Notes under the pieces: generated by a model | Seen by the model: the letters and a program-made list of their open reading frames with translations, nothing else | Databases searched by the model: none | Told to the model about the DNA's origin: nothing | Program-made: the position numbers and the translations under genes | Origin: Burkholderiaceae bacterium | GTDB taxonomy: Bacteria > Pseudomonadota > Gammaproteobacteria > Burkholderiales > Burkholderiaceae_C | Assembly: GCA_019745615.1 (NCBI GenBank) | Contig: JAIESZ010000321.1 | Location: 1 to 43,605, forward strand | Reading direction: 5' to 3' | Length of the DNA: 43,605 nucleotides | In this document: positions 9,901 through 16,325 of the stretch, in pieces | Layout: each line of letters starts with the position of its first letter | Position numbering within the stretch: position 1 is the first letter of the stretch

Positions 9901-10381
9901 CGCGCAATCCGGCAAAGGCGGGCACGGTAGCCACCAGCTCGGCAATGCGTCGGGCTTGGTCAGAGGCCAGCGCATTCATGGGGTAAATGACCAAAGCCTT
10001 GATGCCCGCCTCACCGGCAGCACGGGAACGGCTGCAATGGTCTAGCACGGGAAACAGGAAGCATTCGGTTTTGCCGCTGCCGGTACCGGTGGCCACCAGC
10101 GTGCTTTGGGCCTTGCGGTGGCTAGACAAACGCTCCCAGGCTTGCTCTTGGTGCTGGTAGCCGGGGTGGGCGGTTTGGAAGCTCTGGAAGAACGTGCGCC
10201 CTGCTTGGCCACTGCTGAAGGGCAAACCCAGCTGCACATACGGCCCTTTGAGCCACGCGGCTTCATCGTCCACAAAGCGGGCCATGAGGCCGTTGCAGAA
10301 GGTGTCCGCTGGCTCAAAAGCTGAGACCAAAAATTGCTTTAGGCCGGTTTGGATGTCACGGGCAAGGATGGAGGGCAGCAT
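3965..10381 (-). CDS. Giant DEAD/DEAH helicase with DUF1998 and Vsr-like nuclease domain (DrmA/DrmB- or DruE-like)
   Basis: A 2138-aa protein. The superfamily II helicase core has Walker A ATGTGSGKTE at about 97-106, a DELH box at about 233, a GTSAT motif III, and motif V/VI around 1030-1060 ending QRIGRAGRR. Cys pairs (CPSC/CPRC and others) form zinc ribbons around 1325-1480. A DUF1998 region follows (YDSVPGGTGYL near 1592, then CSC and DGCYRCVF). After it, about 1690-1830, is a Vsr/MTES_1575-type nuclease-like stretch (KPDFVIW, then AVFCDGWAYH, then VWSVTHNDV). The last 300 residues are unknown. Class 1 DISARM encodes the helicase (DrmA), DUF1998 protein (DrmB) and a nuclease (DrmC) separately, and Druantia DruE also fuses helicase with DUF1998. 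It follows the GST gene by 8 bp and precedes the UvrD-like gene by 4 bp. I infer a core role in a DISARM-like system. Confidence 0.85.
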   Translation of the reverse strand: MLPSILARDIQTGLKQFLVSAFEPADTFCNGLMARFVDDEAAWLKGPYVQLGLPFSSGQAGRTFFQSFQTAHPGYQHQEQAWERLSSHRKAQSTLVATGTGSGKTECFLFPVLDHCSRSRAAGEAGIKALVIYPMNALASDQARRIAELVATVPAFAGLRVGLYVGGQAGAPGEGMLMTPTSVITDRETLRKHPPDILLTNYKMLDYLMLRPKDRRIWAMNIPDSLRYVVVDELHTFDGAQGTDLALLLRRLRARLKIPNGHLICAGTSATLGGSSDTTPLRDYARQIFGVPFDEDAVVIESRQSVGLFLEDATVDYMFSFRPELVAALEAGQYAGPQAAVAAWFRLFFPDTPPPIDVAAPEWRQQLGRLLKQHQLFVNLLKIVKGGVVSYRELSESFARNMPAASQAQVGQVLDALLVLVAWALGENQQPLVTLRVQLWVRELRRMVAKLSVEPQDIRFRSERDLPGERDGVYLPLVQCSQCRTTGWISRLVQGSSKLSTELNEIYNTWFARRPEATRFYAASSIGRGRSNHVDGVVERVCVSCGTLQHAQDECLACGHKELLSVFRVTAQKTQLRGKTQFTLHDTTCPACGESDELLLLGARNATLGSQVVESSWASVFNDDKKLIAFSDSVQDAAHRAGFFGARTYLNNVRTALAHLIDEISTDAQGMGWSDFLAAIARSFETQGSVLHMPPAHLVAEFIAPNMTWQHDWVVGLLQHQSLPAQSRLPERVKKRLLWQAYSEFTYLSQRGRTLERIGKAVLVPPWETVHAAAGQLLPVCQEQYGAHGLEQKTVAQWLWGMLTHLRRRGGVMHTELTNYAGDGNVYALIKTAGRNEWLPKMGESTPRPVFLTQGNQRDFDKISGSSRTWYERWAEAVLGQQTLLGKGMAAALYAEALKVLASSGVLLKTSHHQGDTWALNPDALELHTTVAFVATEDSKRRLTVPRYMAEQLLGMPCLDAPQLHYEMLLPEARSWWAQRYSQGDLRRVIAAEHTGLLERQTREELEKRFKSKQPQPWFENLLSATPTLEMGVDIGDLSSVLLCSVPPNQASFLQRIGRAGRRDGNAVTTTLADGSSPHDLYFFAETQEMLSGEVAPPGVFLQAAEVLRRQLFAFCMDDWVANLSNDKALPEQTSQALDAIDQNKQERFPYLFCDYVLQHEQRLFDAFVELLAQDMDEAVRARLLDFMQGQGEADGLRVCLVKALEELLEERRSYKKRKDELDRAKTKLQQKPQDEATKDEMDKLLRERDKLLELIKEINGRDLLNTLTDAGLIPNYAFPEAGVELKSVLWRKRASDEPGQGAYVTLSTLKYERPAQSALSEFAPENRFYANQRRVEVDQINMNLAKAEAWRFCPSCHHMQNLVKQPDIHLQCPRCNDAMWSDAAQRRTLLRFKQAIANSNDTEVRIDDSTEDREPKYYIRQLMADFAASDIREAWQINTGELPFGFEFITRVTFRDVNFGELAKPGEAFKVADKESARPGFRLCQHCGKVQKTLKRSGTASQEQLHSFDCPKRNSDDPSNLLECLYLYREFESEALRILVPYTKNGVDERVVQSFMAAVQLGLKKRFGGKVDHLRMVLQDEPGKDGGPKRFYVMLYDSVPGGTGYLHQLLAQEAGTLTQVLNMALAAVADCSCHDDPEKDGCYRCVFQYRLGRSMELVSRDTAQEVLEELVGALDQLERVATISDIYINPHFDSVLEARFIESLKRLGGCGAIPKVKLVGDVVHGKSGHVLEIGGQRYKIEPQCSLGPDQGVSVHSKPDFVIWPWSSNSPRRPIAVFCDGWAYHKDSLREDALKRSAIVASGNFWVWSVTHNDVASAMKGEVETDLDSPLATMSWHTGSKASDKTPKAQEKAFTLHAVARLLSWLGTPVESAAADPSVHQLQRNALWHGFLMVPSDAKQMAACKALIAQWSDCLPSEVVTVQKGFAPSVSGGNGWCKQFGLWPLSMDRLGFEGSKNWSAPGVLVLDDSAAPDEEALHRAWRLWLHIYNTSQTLPGMWLTTASGLKAHDPTPLLAVSGTQPAASAHQNALHGAWDETLEQVLAPLRAGLQKLAQPGAEIPEVSYELLDAKGKVVADCELCWVSEKLVLLRNDQADMLDLWAAQTWKVLLLDESMTKIDEAAWFNTVAQQLGLTLSTQE

Positions 10382-10389
10382 GGGGTATT

Positions 10390-11091
10390 TCAGCCTGGGC
10401 GATAGATTTTTGTGGTGTGCACAGGGAACGGTTCTGGAACATTGCTGGGCAACTTTTGCATACAGGCCTCAAACAAGGTGCTTTGAAGCCAATGCGCAAG
10501 CCATGTTTTGACATGCCCGAGCGGCAAGGTGTCAAACCACGCCGAGTCCACGGCAGCAAACTGTCTGACAAAAGGAAAAATGCCGAAATCCGTGGCGCAA
10601 GGCTGAGCGCCACCCAAAAACGGCTGTTGCGCCAGGCGCTGCTCTAGCGGCTCCAGTAACACGGCCACGGCTTGGTCACGGTGGCCCACTCCCTTATCGG
10701 TGGCAGTAGGACTGGTGCTAGGTTCGGCTACGAATCGCTCTGGGTACTTATAGCGGTCTAGGTGGTGTTTGAAGTCGCCATCGTTGCAGCGCAGCAGCTC
10801 TAGGTTGTCTGGGGTGAGTGCCCTGCTCCACCAGCTTTGCGCTTTAGCACTGGTTTGCTGGTGGCTTAACGCCCATTGCACAATGTCCCAGCTTTGCTCC
10901 AGTACTTGGCCATCGGGTAGCACCAGTACTGGCACTGTCCCTTTGGGTGACGCGGCCAGCATGGCAGCAGGTTTGTGACGCAGGATGATGTCGTGCGCGT
11001 CAAAGGCGATGTTGGCCACCAGCAGGGCCATGCGGGCGCGTATGGCGTAGGGGCAGCGACGGTAGGTGTAAAGCAAGGGGCGTAATTTCAT
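10390..11091 (-). CDS. Glutathione S-transferase family protein
   Basis: This 233-aa soluble protein has a thioredoxin-like N-terminal GST domain. Its motif YRRCPYAIRARMAL, at about 9-23, carries a catalytic-type Cys. A SPKGTVPVLVLPDG segment with the cis-Pro follows at about 48-61, then EQSWDIVQW, and a helical C-terminal domain. It resembles the YfcG/CLIC-like Cys-GSTs of proteobacteria. Its ATG overlaps the stop of a short upstream frame, and its stop is 8 bp before the giant helicase, so it is embedded in the operon. A metabolic or redox gene in this position is unexpected. It may be passenger cargo or may supply a redox function; nothing in the sequence decides. Confidence 0.85.
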   Translation of the reverse strand: MKLRPLLYTYRRCPYAIRARMALLVANIAFDAHDIILRHKPAAMLAASPKGTVPVLVLPDGQVLEQSWDIVQWALSHQQTSAKAQSWWSRALTPDNLELLRCNDGDFKHHLDRYKYPERFVAEPSTSPTATDKGVGHRDQAVAVLLEPLEQRLAQQPFLGGAQPCATDFGIFPFVRQFAAVDSAWFDTLPLGHVKTWLAHWLQSTLFEACMQKLPSNVPEPFPVHTTKIYRPG

Positions 11092-11165
11092 CAGATTTGC
11101 GAAAGCAACCCCGCGCTGGAGGCAGCTTCAATGTCGAGCTTGAGTGCTGCAGGTATGGTTTTCAT
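11091..11165 (-). other. Possible 24-aa ORF coupled to the GST gene
   Basis: Starting from an ATG inside the 3' end of the AbiEi-like gene, this frame encodes MKTIPAALKLDIEAASSAGL followed by four more residues. Its TGA overlaps the GST ATG as TGATG. It could be a genuine leader peptide, the scar of a lost toxin gene that once followed the AbiEi-like antitoxin, or chance. Confidence 0.25.
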
Positions 11166-11553
11166 AGGTCAGGGTGCGCTGACCCACGGTGATTTTGCGG
11201 GTGATGCGTCGTTGCCCGGTACTGACTGACGCGCACATGGGCACTTGGGTGGTTTGGCCGGCGTTGTAGGCTTGCACCTGCTGACAGGGCTGCACGTCAA
11301 TTTTTAACTTGGCGAACAACTCGGCGGCAATGGATTCGAGCGTACCTGCCGCGCTGGGCTGGCCGGTGAACCGATTAGGCCGGGCTTTGGCGTAAGCCCC
11401 CTTGCTAACACGCACCAACACCCCGGCCTGCACCAGACGAGCCAGCACCCGCGCCACCTGCGAGGCGCTGGCCATGTGGGCAAAGTCGGCGCTCAAGACT
11501 ACAGCCCCGGCACGTTGGGCAATAGAACGCCTGATACAGTCTTGGAGAAGCAT
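11128..11553 (-). CDS. AbiEi-like (DUF6088-type) winged-helix antitoxin/regulator
   Basis: A 141-aa protein. An N-terminal winged helix at about 1-60 has the pattern SQVARVLARLVQAGVLVRVSKGAYAK, typical of AbiEi-like antitoxin N-termini. A short C-terminal part follows, with ITRKITVGQRTLTYEN near the end. Family members normally neutralise an AbiEii nucleotidyltransferase toxin, but no such gene follows; a GST gene begins 36 bp downstream. The last ten residues look out of family, and a neighbouring frame carries coding-like sequence, so the C-terminus may be frameshifted. It could regulate the downstream helicase genes, or be an orphan antitoxin left after the toxin was lost. Confidence 0.65.
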   Translation of the reverse strand: MLLQDCIRRSIAQRAGAVVLSADFAHMASASQVARVLARLVQAGVLVRVSKGAYAKARPNRFTGQPSAAGTLESIAAELFAKLKIDVQPCQQVQAYNAGQTTQVPMCASVSTGQRRITRKITVGQRTLTYENHTCSTQARH

Positions 11554-11596
11554 GTGGCCACTTTACCCAACGAAGCGTAGTTTCTCAATCTACCGT

Positions 11597-12223
11597 TTAT
11601 TCAGCCTGCTGAATGGGCTTAAAGTAGCCTTTGATGCAGCGCGTGGTGTTGATGATGCAGACTTGGATATGGTTTTTGGCGCGGAAACCCGATTGGTCGT
11701 ACAAATCTTCTGCCTCAGGAAACGGTGCCCGCATCGACTCATAGGGCATCAGCCCACGCTCATGGCGGTACTCATGCAAGGCTTGAATCACAGCACAGTC
11801 TAGTTCGCGGCGCAGTCGGTCTTTGCCACCGGTGTTGCGAGGTAACGGCAGGGCTGCTTGTTCATAGGTCTGACGCAAGGTCTCAAAGGCTTGCTTGACT
11901 TCTTGCAGGCCTGAAATGGTGGTCAAATCCAGGCAATGGCCCAAATCGATGATGGCCCCCACCACGCTGGGTTCGGTGACTTTGCCTTTGGTTTTGCCGG
12001 TAGCTGCCCAGTCCAACGCCCTGGCAGGGTCGTTTTCCCAAAAATAGACCCCATGCCCCAACCACTCGGTTTTGCTTTCTGATTTACGCAGCCCCTTCTG
12101 CGGCGATTGCACCACCTCTTCCACCAAGGAGCGGTCGGTTCCATGAAAGCCCAGCACGAAACCAGGCTGCCATCGGTACAGCGCCCAAGTATCAGCCACG
12201 GATGAGCTGCTTAGGATGGCCAT
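11597..12223 (-). CDS. ADP-ribosyltransferase-like toxin candidate
   Basis: A 208-aa protein. Near the N-terminus it has FHGTD (about 29-33), followed by WLGHGVYFWENDPARALDWA at about 54-73. A conserved His followed by Tyr-Phe-Trp resembles mono-ADP-ribosyltransferases of the PARP-like H-Y-(E) group. A C-terminal segment reads FRAKNHIQVCI. The start overlaps the upstream 68-aa ORF by 32 bp, the usual layout of a toxin-antitoxin pair. I infer a toxin that modifies a host or phage macromolecule with ADP-ribose. The target is unknown and the fold is assigned from motif resemblance only. Confidence 0.6.
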   Translation of the reverse strand: MAILSSSSVADTWALYRWQPGFVLGFHGTDRSLVEEVVQSPQKGLRKSESKTEWLGHGVYFWENDPARALDWAATGKTKGKVTEPSVVGAIIDLGHCLDLTTISGLQEVKQAFETLRQTYEQAALPLPRNTGGKDRLRRELDCAVIQALHEYRHERGLMPYESMRAPFPEAEDLYDQSGFRAKNHIQVCIINTTRCIKGYFKPIQQAE

Positions 12224-12398
12224 CAGCGGAAACCAGGCCCGCTCGCTTCAAAAAAGCCAAGGCTGCTTCGGGGGTGCTGGTCACTTCCTGCTGGAACTGG
12301 CGCATGTCTTGCAGCAGTTCTGCATGGGAAGAGAAATAACGTGGCTGCTCAGGCCGCTTGGGCTTGGAGCCCTTCTTTTGAAGGGTTGAGTTGCTCAT
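12192..12398 (-). CDS. Small putative antitoxin of the ART-like toxin
   Basis: This 68-aa protein has a basic N-terminus (KKGSKPKRPEQPR) and a helical C-terminal half (AALAFLKRAGLVSADGH). A good AAGGA ribosome site precedes its ATG. It overlaps the start of the ART-like gene by 32 bp, suggesting translational coupling. The size, order and overlap fit an antitoxin. The family is not recognised. Confidence 0.6.
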   Translation of the reverse strand: MSNSTLQKKGSKPKRPEQPRYFSSHAELLQDMRQFQQEVTSTPEAALAFLKRAGLVSADGHPKQLIRG

Positions 12399-12487
12399 TT
12401 TTAATCCTTCGAGTTGCTACATTTTCATCTGGTGAAATACAAAATTACGCCGGAATGGGTTGAAGGCACATCCAGTATCGAGGCAAT

Positions 12488-12781
12488 TTATTGCGCTGGC
12501 GAATGCGTTTGCAGCCAGTCTTTGAGCGCGGCATCAATGCGCGTTTGCCAGCCTTTGCCGGTGGCTTTGAATGCTGCCATCACTTCGGGCGATAAGCGGA
12601 TGGTGGTAGCTTGCTTGGGCGCTGCCTTGAGCGTGCCCACAGGTCGCCCAGCCTTGCGCCGTACAGCCATATCTGCGGGAGTATGCACGCGGGCAAACTG
12701 ATTGCTTTGCGCTTGGCCCAATGAGCGCGTCAGCGCCTCTTCAAACGCGCGCATTTCGGAGTCTGGATTGGGTGTCAACAT
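12488..12781 (-). CDS. BrnA-like antitoxin, orphan
   Basis: A protein of about 97 aa. The C-terminal half has TIRLSPEVMAAFKATGKGWQ followed by TRIDAALKDWL. This is the ribbon-helix-helix signature of BrnA antitoxins, which repress their own operon and neutralise the RNase BrnT. I chose the ATG at 12781; an upstream frame to 12811 would run into the palindromic operator. No BrnT gene lies upstream or downstream, so it is an orphan. It may now act as a repressor of local cargo genes: a 13-bp word from its own upstream region recurs before the ART antitoxin gene. Confidence 0.8.
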   Translation of the reverse strand: MLTPNPDSEMRAFEEALTRSLGQAQSNQFARVHTPADMAVRRKAGRPVGTLKAAPKQATTIRLSPEVMAAFKATGKGWQTRIDAALKDWLQTHSPAQ

Positions 12782-12790
12782 CGGCCTAAT

Positions 12791-12830
12791 GTAACAACAA
12801 ATAATCAACAAATAAATTATTTGTTGCTAC
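12791..12830. promoter_or_regulatory. Palindromic operator-like site upstream of brnA-like gene
   Basis: The word CAACAAATAA occurs at 12795-12804 and 12806-12815, and its reverse complement at 12817-12826. The outer arms form an imperfect 14-bp inverted repeat (gtaacaacaaataa / ttatttgttgctac). It begins 10 bp upstream of the BrnA-like ATG. Autoregulatory binding by the ribbon-helix-helix protein is the obvious inference. The adjoining gttgctacatttt (12823-12835) is repeated exactly at 12413-12425, before the ART antitoxin gene. Confidence 0.6.
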
Positions 12831-12882
12831 ATTTTATAGCTTGTTGGCTTTTTTTGAAGGCACTGGTAAGGCCGTTGACGGG

Positions 12883-14103
12883 TTAATTCGCCTGCCCTGC
12901 CAATTGATGCAAGCGCTGTAGTTGTTGGACGAGCTGGGTTCTGATGGCATCCCTTTGTTCGGGCGGCACTTTGCGGGCATCGAGTGCGGCCTCAATTTCT
13001 GCCATTGTTTCCGGCGATAACGGCTTGGCGCTGCTGGATACAGGCAGCAGCACTGCGGGAGCGGCTATGGCCGCTGGAGGCTGCACTTGAGTGGTCTGTG
13101 CGGCAGGGGTGGCAGGAAGGGATTTTTGGCTGATTTTGTTTTGAATCAACTGCACAATATCCAAGGCACCGACTTGCTGGGCTATTTCGGTCGGGCTTTT
13201 GCCAGCAGCATTTTTTGCCTGCGGGTCAATGCCGTCGCCATCCAAAAACAACTGCACCGCCACATCGTCTTTGCGCTTGATGGCAGCCATAAATTGCTCT
13301 TGGGAATGGTAGCTCATGCCCATAGCGTTGAGGTTTTTGCGCGCTTCGATTTTGCTCTGCTGGGCATTCATGGCCGGGGTGCTTGGCGCAACCGGCATGC
13401 CTTGCGGGGCGTGTGCAAATTGCATGGGCTGTGCGGGCAAAGGCTGGGTTGCGGGCGCGGGCGGAATCAAGGCACTGACAGCCACCTTGTCGGGTTCTTG
13501 CAAGGGTTTGCCGGGGACCTCAAGGCGTGCCACCAAAACGTTGGGGTCTTTGGCTTTAATGGTCGCTAGCGTTTCTTGCAATTGCTTGGTAATGCGCTCT
13601 TCGTCTGAGCCTTGGATGGTTTTGGCAATGCCTTCGAACAGGCCCGCTGTCAATGATTCGGTTTTTTTGGCGCGGTGGAAAATGACATACGCTTTCACGC
13701 CCTTTTCGAATTGGTAGAAACAAAACTGGGTCATTTCAGCCAGAAACAAGAGTTTGTTTCTGACAGGCGCAGGTTTTTTCATAAATTCAGCGTAGGCGGT
13801 GGGGCACTGGTACTCCACCAGCGGTGCACCTTGCACAAACACTTGCTTGATATTGGGCCTTTCAGGCCAGGGGGATAGCTGCGCTGGCAGTGAGCGGAAG
13901 TTGACATCCATCGTGACGGCAAATTGCGAAACCGCATCCCGCACCCGCTCGGCAACGGCGTGGGCATCGGTGTCTGGAAAAACCAGCTCGGCTTTGCCGG
14001 TAGTAACTTTGATTTGGTCCCGAATATCTTGCGCGTGGCTACTGGCCAGCGGAAGCGTTGCAAACAGTGCAGTGGCAACAATGCCCCATCTTTTTTTCAT
14101 CAT
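12883..14103 (-). CDS. Exported ankyrin-repeat-like protein
   Basis: This 406-aa protein starts with a Sec signal peptide (MMKKRWGIVATALFATLPLA, likely cleavage after ASSHA), so it should be periplasmic. Residues of roughly 40-200 form an unrecognised domain. A Pro/Gln-rich linker follows, then a degenerate ankyrin-like unit at about 278-330 (AVQLFLDGDGIDPQAKNAAG, then PTEIAQQVGALDIVQLI), and a Pro/Ala-rich tail ending in a helix. A GGGAG site precedes the tandem ATGs. It follows another unrecognised gene closely (33 bp) and probably forms a two-gene unit with it. I see no link to DNA defence; it looks like cargo. Confidence 0.7.
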   Translation of the reverse strand: MMKKRWGIVATALFATLPLASSHAQDIRDQIKVTTGKAELVFPDTDAHAVAERVRDAVSQFAVTMDVNFRSLPAQLSPWPERPNIKQVFVQGAPLVEYQCPTAYAEFMKKPAPVRNKLLFLAEMTQFCFYQFEKGVKAYVIFHRAKKTESLTAGLFEGIAKTIQGSDEERITKQLQETLATIKAKDPNVLVARLEVPGKPLQEPDKVAVSALIPPAPATQPLPAQPMQFAHAPQGMPVAPSTPAMNAQQSKIEARKNLNAMGMSYHSQEQFMAAIKRKDDVAVQLFLDGDGIDPQAKNAAGKSPTEIAQQVGALDIVQLIQNKISQKSLPATPAAQTTQVQPPAAIAAPAVLLPVSSSAKPLSPETMAEIEAALDARKVPPEQRDAIRTQLVQQLQRLHQLAGQAN

Positions 14104-14136
14104 CCAATCACTCCCATTTTCAAAGGCAGATATTTT

Positions 14137-14736
14137 TTAATTAACTTTCTCTTTTCCATCGGAATTCAACATATCCCGAATTTTTGAAAACTCAGGCTGG
14201 GTTTCGGCTACAAACAATTTCACGGAGGGCGCTGTTGCAGGTTCGTTGGCCAGGCGCTCCAGCCTGTTGAGAATTTGCGGAGCCCACAGCGGGAGTTGGC
14301 CCAGATTCATCTCATGCAGGTTGTACGTGGTGAGCGGAGCGCCCTCTACCACACGCTGAAAACCAAGGCTGCGTGATGCAGTAGCGAGGCGGAATATATT
14401 TTCAGGCGGTGCGTTCACGCAAATTCTTTTGTTCAGGATAAAGGCGTTGCCAATCATTTTTTCAGGCATGGGGGCAATCACCTCCTCTGTGCCCTCGCTA
14501 TTGGTTTTACGCTCTTCCCAATCTCGGCTAAATGGAACCATCACACCCGAGAATTTGCAGCGCTTGGCATCATCATTCATCCAGTGGTGCCTGCCGCGAA
14601 ACTCGCGTGCAACTTCCAACTCGGGGGTGTAGTTGTAATCCTCCTCAGCGTGAACAGTAATGCCTGCAAGGGCTTGCACACCAGCCATGAAGGCGGTGCC
14701 GCCGATGTTCAACATATTCAAAATATTTAATGGCAT
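14137..14736 (-). CDS. Hypothetical protein, 199 aa
   Basis: Not recognised. The N-terminus (MPLNILNMLNIGGTAFMAGV, then QALAGITVHA) could be a weak membrane or export signal, which would fit the exported neighbour. The rest is soluble with no obvious motif. A GAGGG ribosome site precedes the ATG. It lies 33 bp upstream of the ankyrin-like gene on the same strand, so the two are probably cotranscribed and may act together in the envelope. Confidence 0.65.
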   Translation of the reverse strand: MPLNILNMLNIGGTAFMAGVQALAGITVHAEEDYNYTPELEVAREFRGRHHWMNDDAKRCKFSGVMVPFSRDWEERKTNSEGTEEVIAPMPEKMIGNAFILNKRICVNAPPENIFRLATASRSLGFQRVVEGAPLTTYNLHEMNLGQLPLWAPQILNRLERLANEPATAPSVKLFVAETQPEFSKIRDMLNSDGKEKVN

Positions 14737-14775
14737 TACTTTCCCTCATTTTGAGTCTAAAAATTTTTCATCTCA

Positions 14776-15054
14776 TCACTTGGCCGCCATCGCATAAACT
14801 TGGTTGCGCTCTCGCTTGCCTACGGCGATGACGACCACTACCACCTCGGCATCACGCACCTCGTACACCAAGCGGTAGCCGACACTGCGCAGTTTGATTT
14901 TGTAGCGGTCTGGGTGGCCAGAGAGCTTGGCGGCTGGAATGCGCGGGTTGTCTAGGCGCTCTGCCAGTTTGTTTTTAAACTGCGTGCGCACGCTTGCGTC
15001 CAAGCGCTGCCATTCATCCAGTGCCACAGCTTTAAAGCGCAGGTCAAAGCGCAT
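14776..15054 (-). CDS. RelE/ParE-family toxin
   Basis: A 92-aa toxin of the RelE fold: FKAVALDEWQRLDASVRTQF, then KLAERLDNPRIPAAKLSG, RYKIKLRSVGYRLVYEV and a hydrophobic strand VVVVVIAVGKRERNQVY. This is the layout of ribosome-dependent mRNA interferases such as RelE. It overlaps the upstream antitoxin gene by 11 bp, the standard coupling. It is full length and looks intact. Confidence 0.9.
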   Translation of the reverse strand: MRFDLRFKAVALDEWQRLDASVRTQFKNKLAERLDNPRIPAAKLSGHPDRYKIKLRSVGYRLVYEVRDAEVVVVVIAVGKRERNQVYAMAAK

Positions 15055-15292
15055 CCAGCGTCACCGCAATTTCTGGCTGGTTGGTGCGGGCATCGGCCAA
15101 AGCGTTAAGCTCCAAGTCTTCAAGCCTGTCGAGCAAAGCCTCAAACGCTTGGGCCGGTACGCAGTAAAACGCCGGTTGGTTGCGATTGAGGATGGCCACC
15201 GGGCCGCCTTCACCCGCAGAGACTGTACCCATCGGGTCGCGTTTGAGCTCGGTCACGCTGGCAGCCACTGAGGCAAGTAACAGATGTGCCAT
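15044..15292 (-). CDS. Phd/YefM-family antitoxin
   Basis: An 82-aa antitoxin partner of the RelE-like toxin. The N-terminal Phd/YefM-like DNA-binding part (ASVTELKRDPMGTV, then PVAILNRNQPAFYCVPA) is followed by an acidic helical tail that should wrap the toxin. I chose the ATG at 15292 because AGGAG lies 7 nt upstream; a GTG at 15295 is less likely. It should repress its own promoter in the AT-rich gap at 15293-15389. Confidence 0.88.
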   Translation of the reverse strand: MAHLLLASVAASVTELKRDPMGTVSAGEGGPVAILNRNQPAFYCVPAQAFEALLDRLEDLELNALADARTNQPEIAVTLDAL

Positions 15293-15389
15293 CACACAGC
15301 TCCTTTTATTGTTTGAATTTTCATTCTAGGCGATAAAGACACTATTTAAAGCACCTTTCAGGAGGCTATTTAAAGTTGGGTTGCGCCCA

Positions 15390-16274
15390 TCAACAAATGG
15401 TGCGGTAATGTCCTCTGACCTTGGTACCGTCCCTGCGGGTGTAACTGTTGACCCAAATCTTTTTGCACCCCGCTACTGGTGTGTAGGGCGTAGTGCTGGT
15501 ACCTGTTGAAGGCATCGCTGCTGGGGGCGACACTGGAGTGGTGGTGGGGGTGGTTGCTGGGGCATACCACACCGGGTTATCGCTGGTACAGATGGGCGGT
15601 GTAGGGTCAGTGCCATTGCGGTACTCCCAAGGAGGCATGGCCACAAATGCCCACAAACCCAAGTCTGCAGATTCAGCGGCTAACTGCGCTGCTGAAAACT
15701 CTGCCCGTAAGCTAGCAGGCTGCTCACATTGGTACTGCTTGTAATGCCATGCAGAGCCAGAGCGCACCTGTTCCAAGTTAGCAAAAGTGCAACCGCTGGT
15801 GAATACCGAACCCACTGTACGGCCATATTTGTCCACCTTGGTGTAATAGACCGTGACGCTTTTTCCCTCGACGAGTGACTTGAGCTTGTCCCTAGACTGG
15901 GGGCCGTAGGTCTGGGCCAACTCAGGGGCATCAATGGCATCCAACCGGATATTGGTGGCTCCAATCTTGATGGTGTCACCATCGTGCACGGATGTAACCA
16001 CCCCTGTGATGAACTTCGAGGGCACGGTGTAACCGCAAAACGTGGCTGTGTTGCTGGCAGCAAAGCTGGCGTTAGCCGCTAAATCTAGGTTGCTGGAAGG
16101 TGCGTCCAGTACCAATTGAGGGGGAGCTTGCACGGCAGGCTCTGGAGTTGTCTCGGTGGCGGCCACTGGAGTTGAGGGAATTGCAGTCGATGGCTCAGAA
16201 TCACCACCATCGCCACCACAAGCCGTCATCACCAACACCGCCAGCGAACTTAAAAAGTAACGAAAAGGTTTCAT
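15390..16274 (-). CDS. Thermonuclease-family (SNase) lipoprotein
   Basis: This 294-aa protein has a lipoprotein signal peptide with lipobox LVMTAC (Cys at about 19), followed by a Ser/Thr/Pro-rich linker to about residue 75. The staphylococcal-nuclease fold follows, with VTSVHDGDTIKI, RLDAIDAPELAQTYG (catalytic Arg/Glu region), KYGRTVGSVF and GSAWHYKQY. A Pro/Thr-rich linker then leads to a C-terminal basic segment with two Cys. It should be a membrane-anchored nuclease facing the periplasm, able to cut DNA or RNA there. In a defence operon it could degrade incoming DNA, but a scavenging role is equally possible. Confidence 0.9.
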   Translation of the reverse strand: MKPFRYFLSSLAVLVMTACGGDGGDSEPSTAIPSTPVAATETTPEPAVQAPPQLVLDAPSSNLDLAANASFAASNTATFCGYTVPSKFITGVVTSVHDGDTIKIGATNIRLDAIDAPELAQTYGPQSRDKLKSLVEGKSVTVYYTKVDKYGRTVGSVFTSGCTFANLEQVRSGSAWHYKQYQCEQPASLRAEFSAAQLAAESADLGLWAFVAMPPWEYRNGTDPTPPICTSDNPVWYAPATTPTTTPVSPPAAMPSTGTSTTPYTPVAGCKKIWVNSYTRRDGTKVRGHYRTIC

Positions 16275-16325
16275 GTAAATCCGTTTGCTAAATTCTCATT
16301 TCGAGTACGCGCATTTTTTCGGCTT

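Noticed and set aside
3965-10381. Complete Druantia system
   Set aside because: The giant helicase resembles DruE in architecture, but no DruA-D, DruH or DruM/F/G-like partner was recognised.
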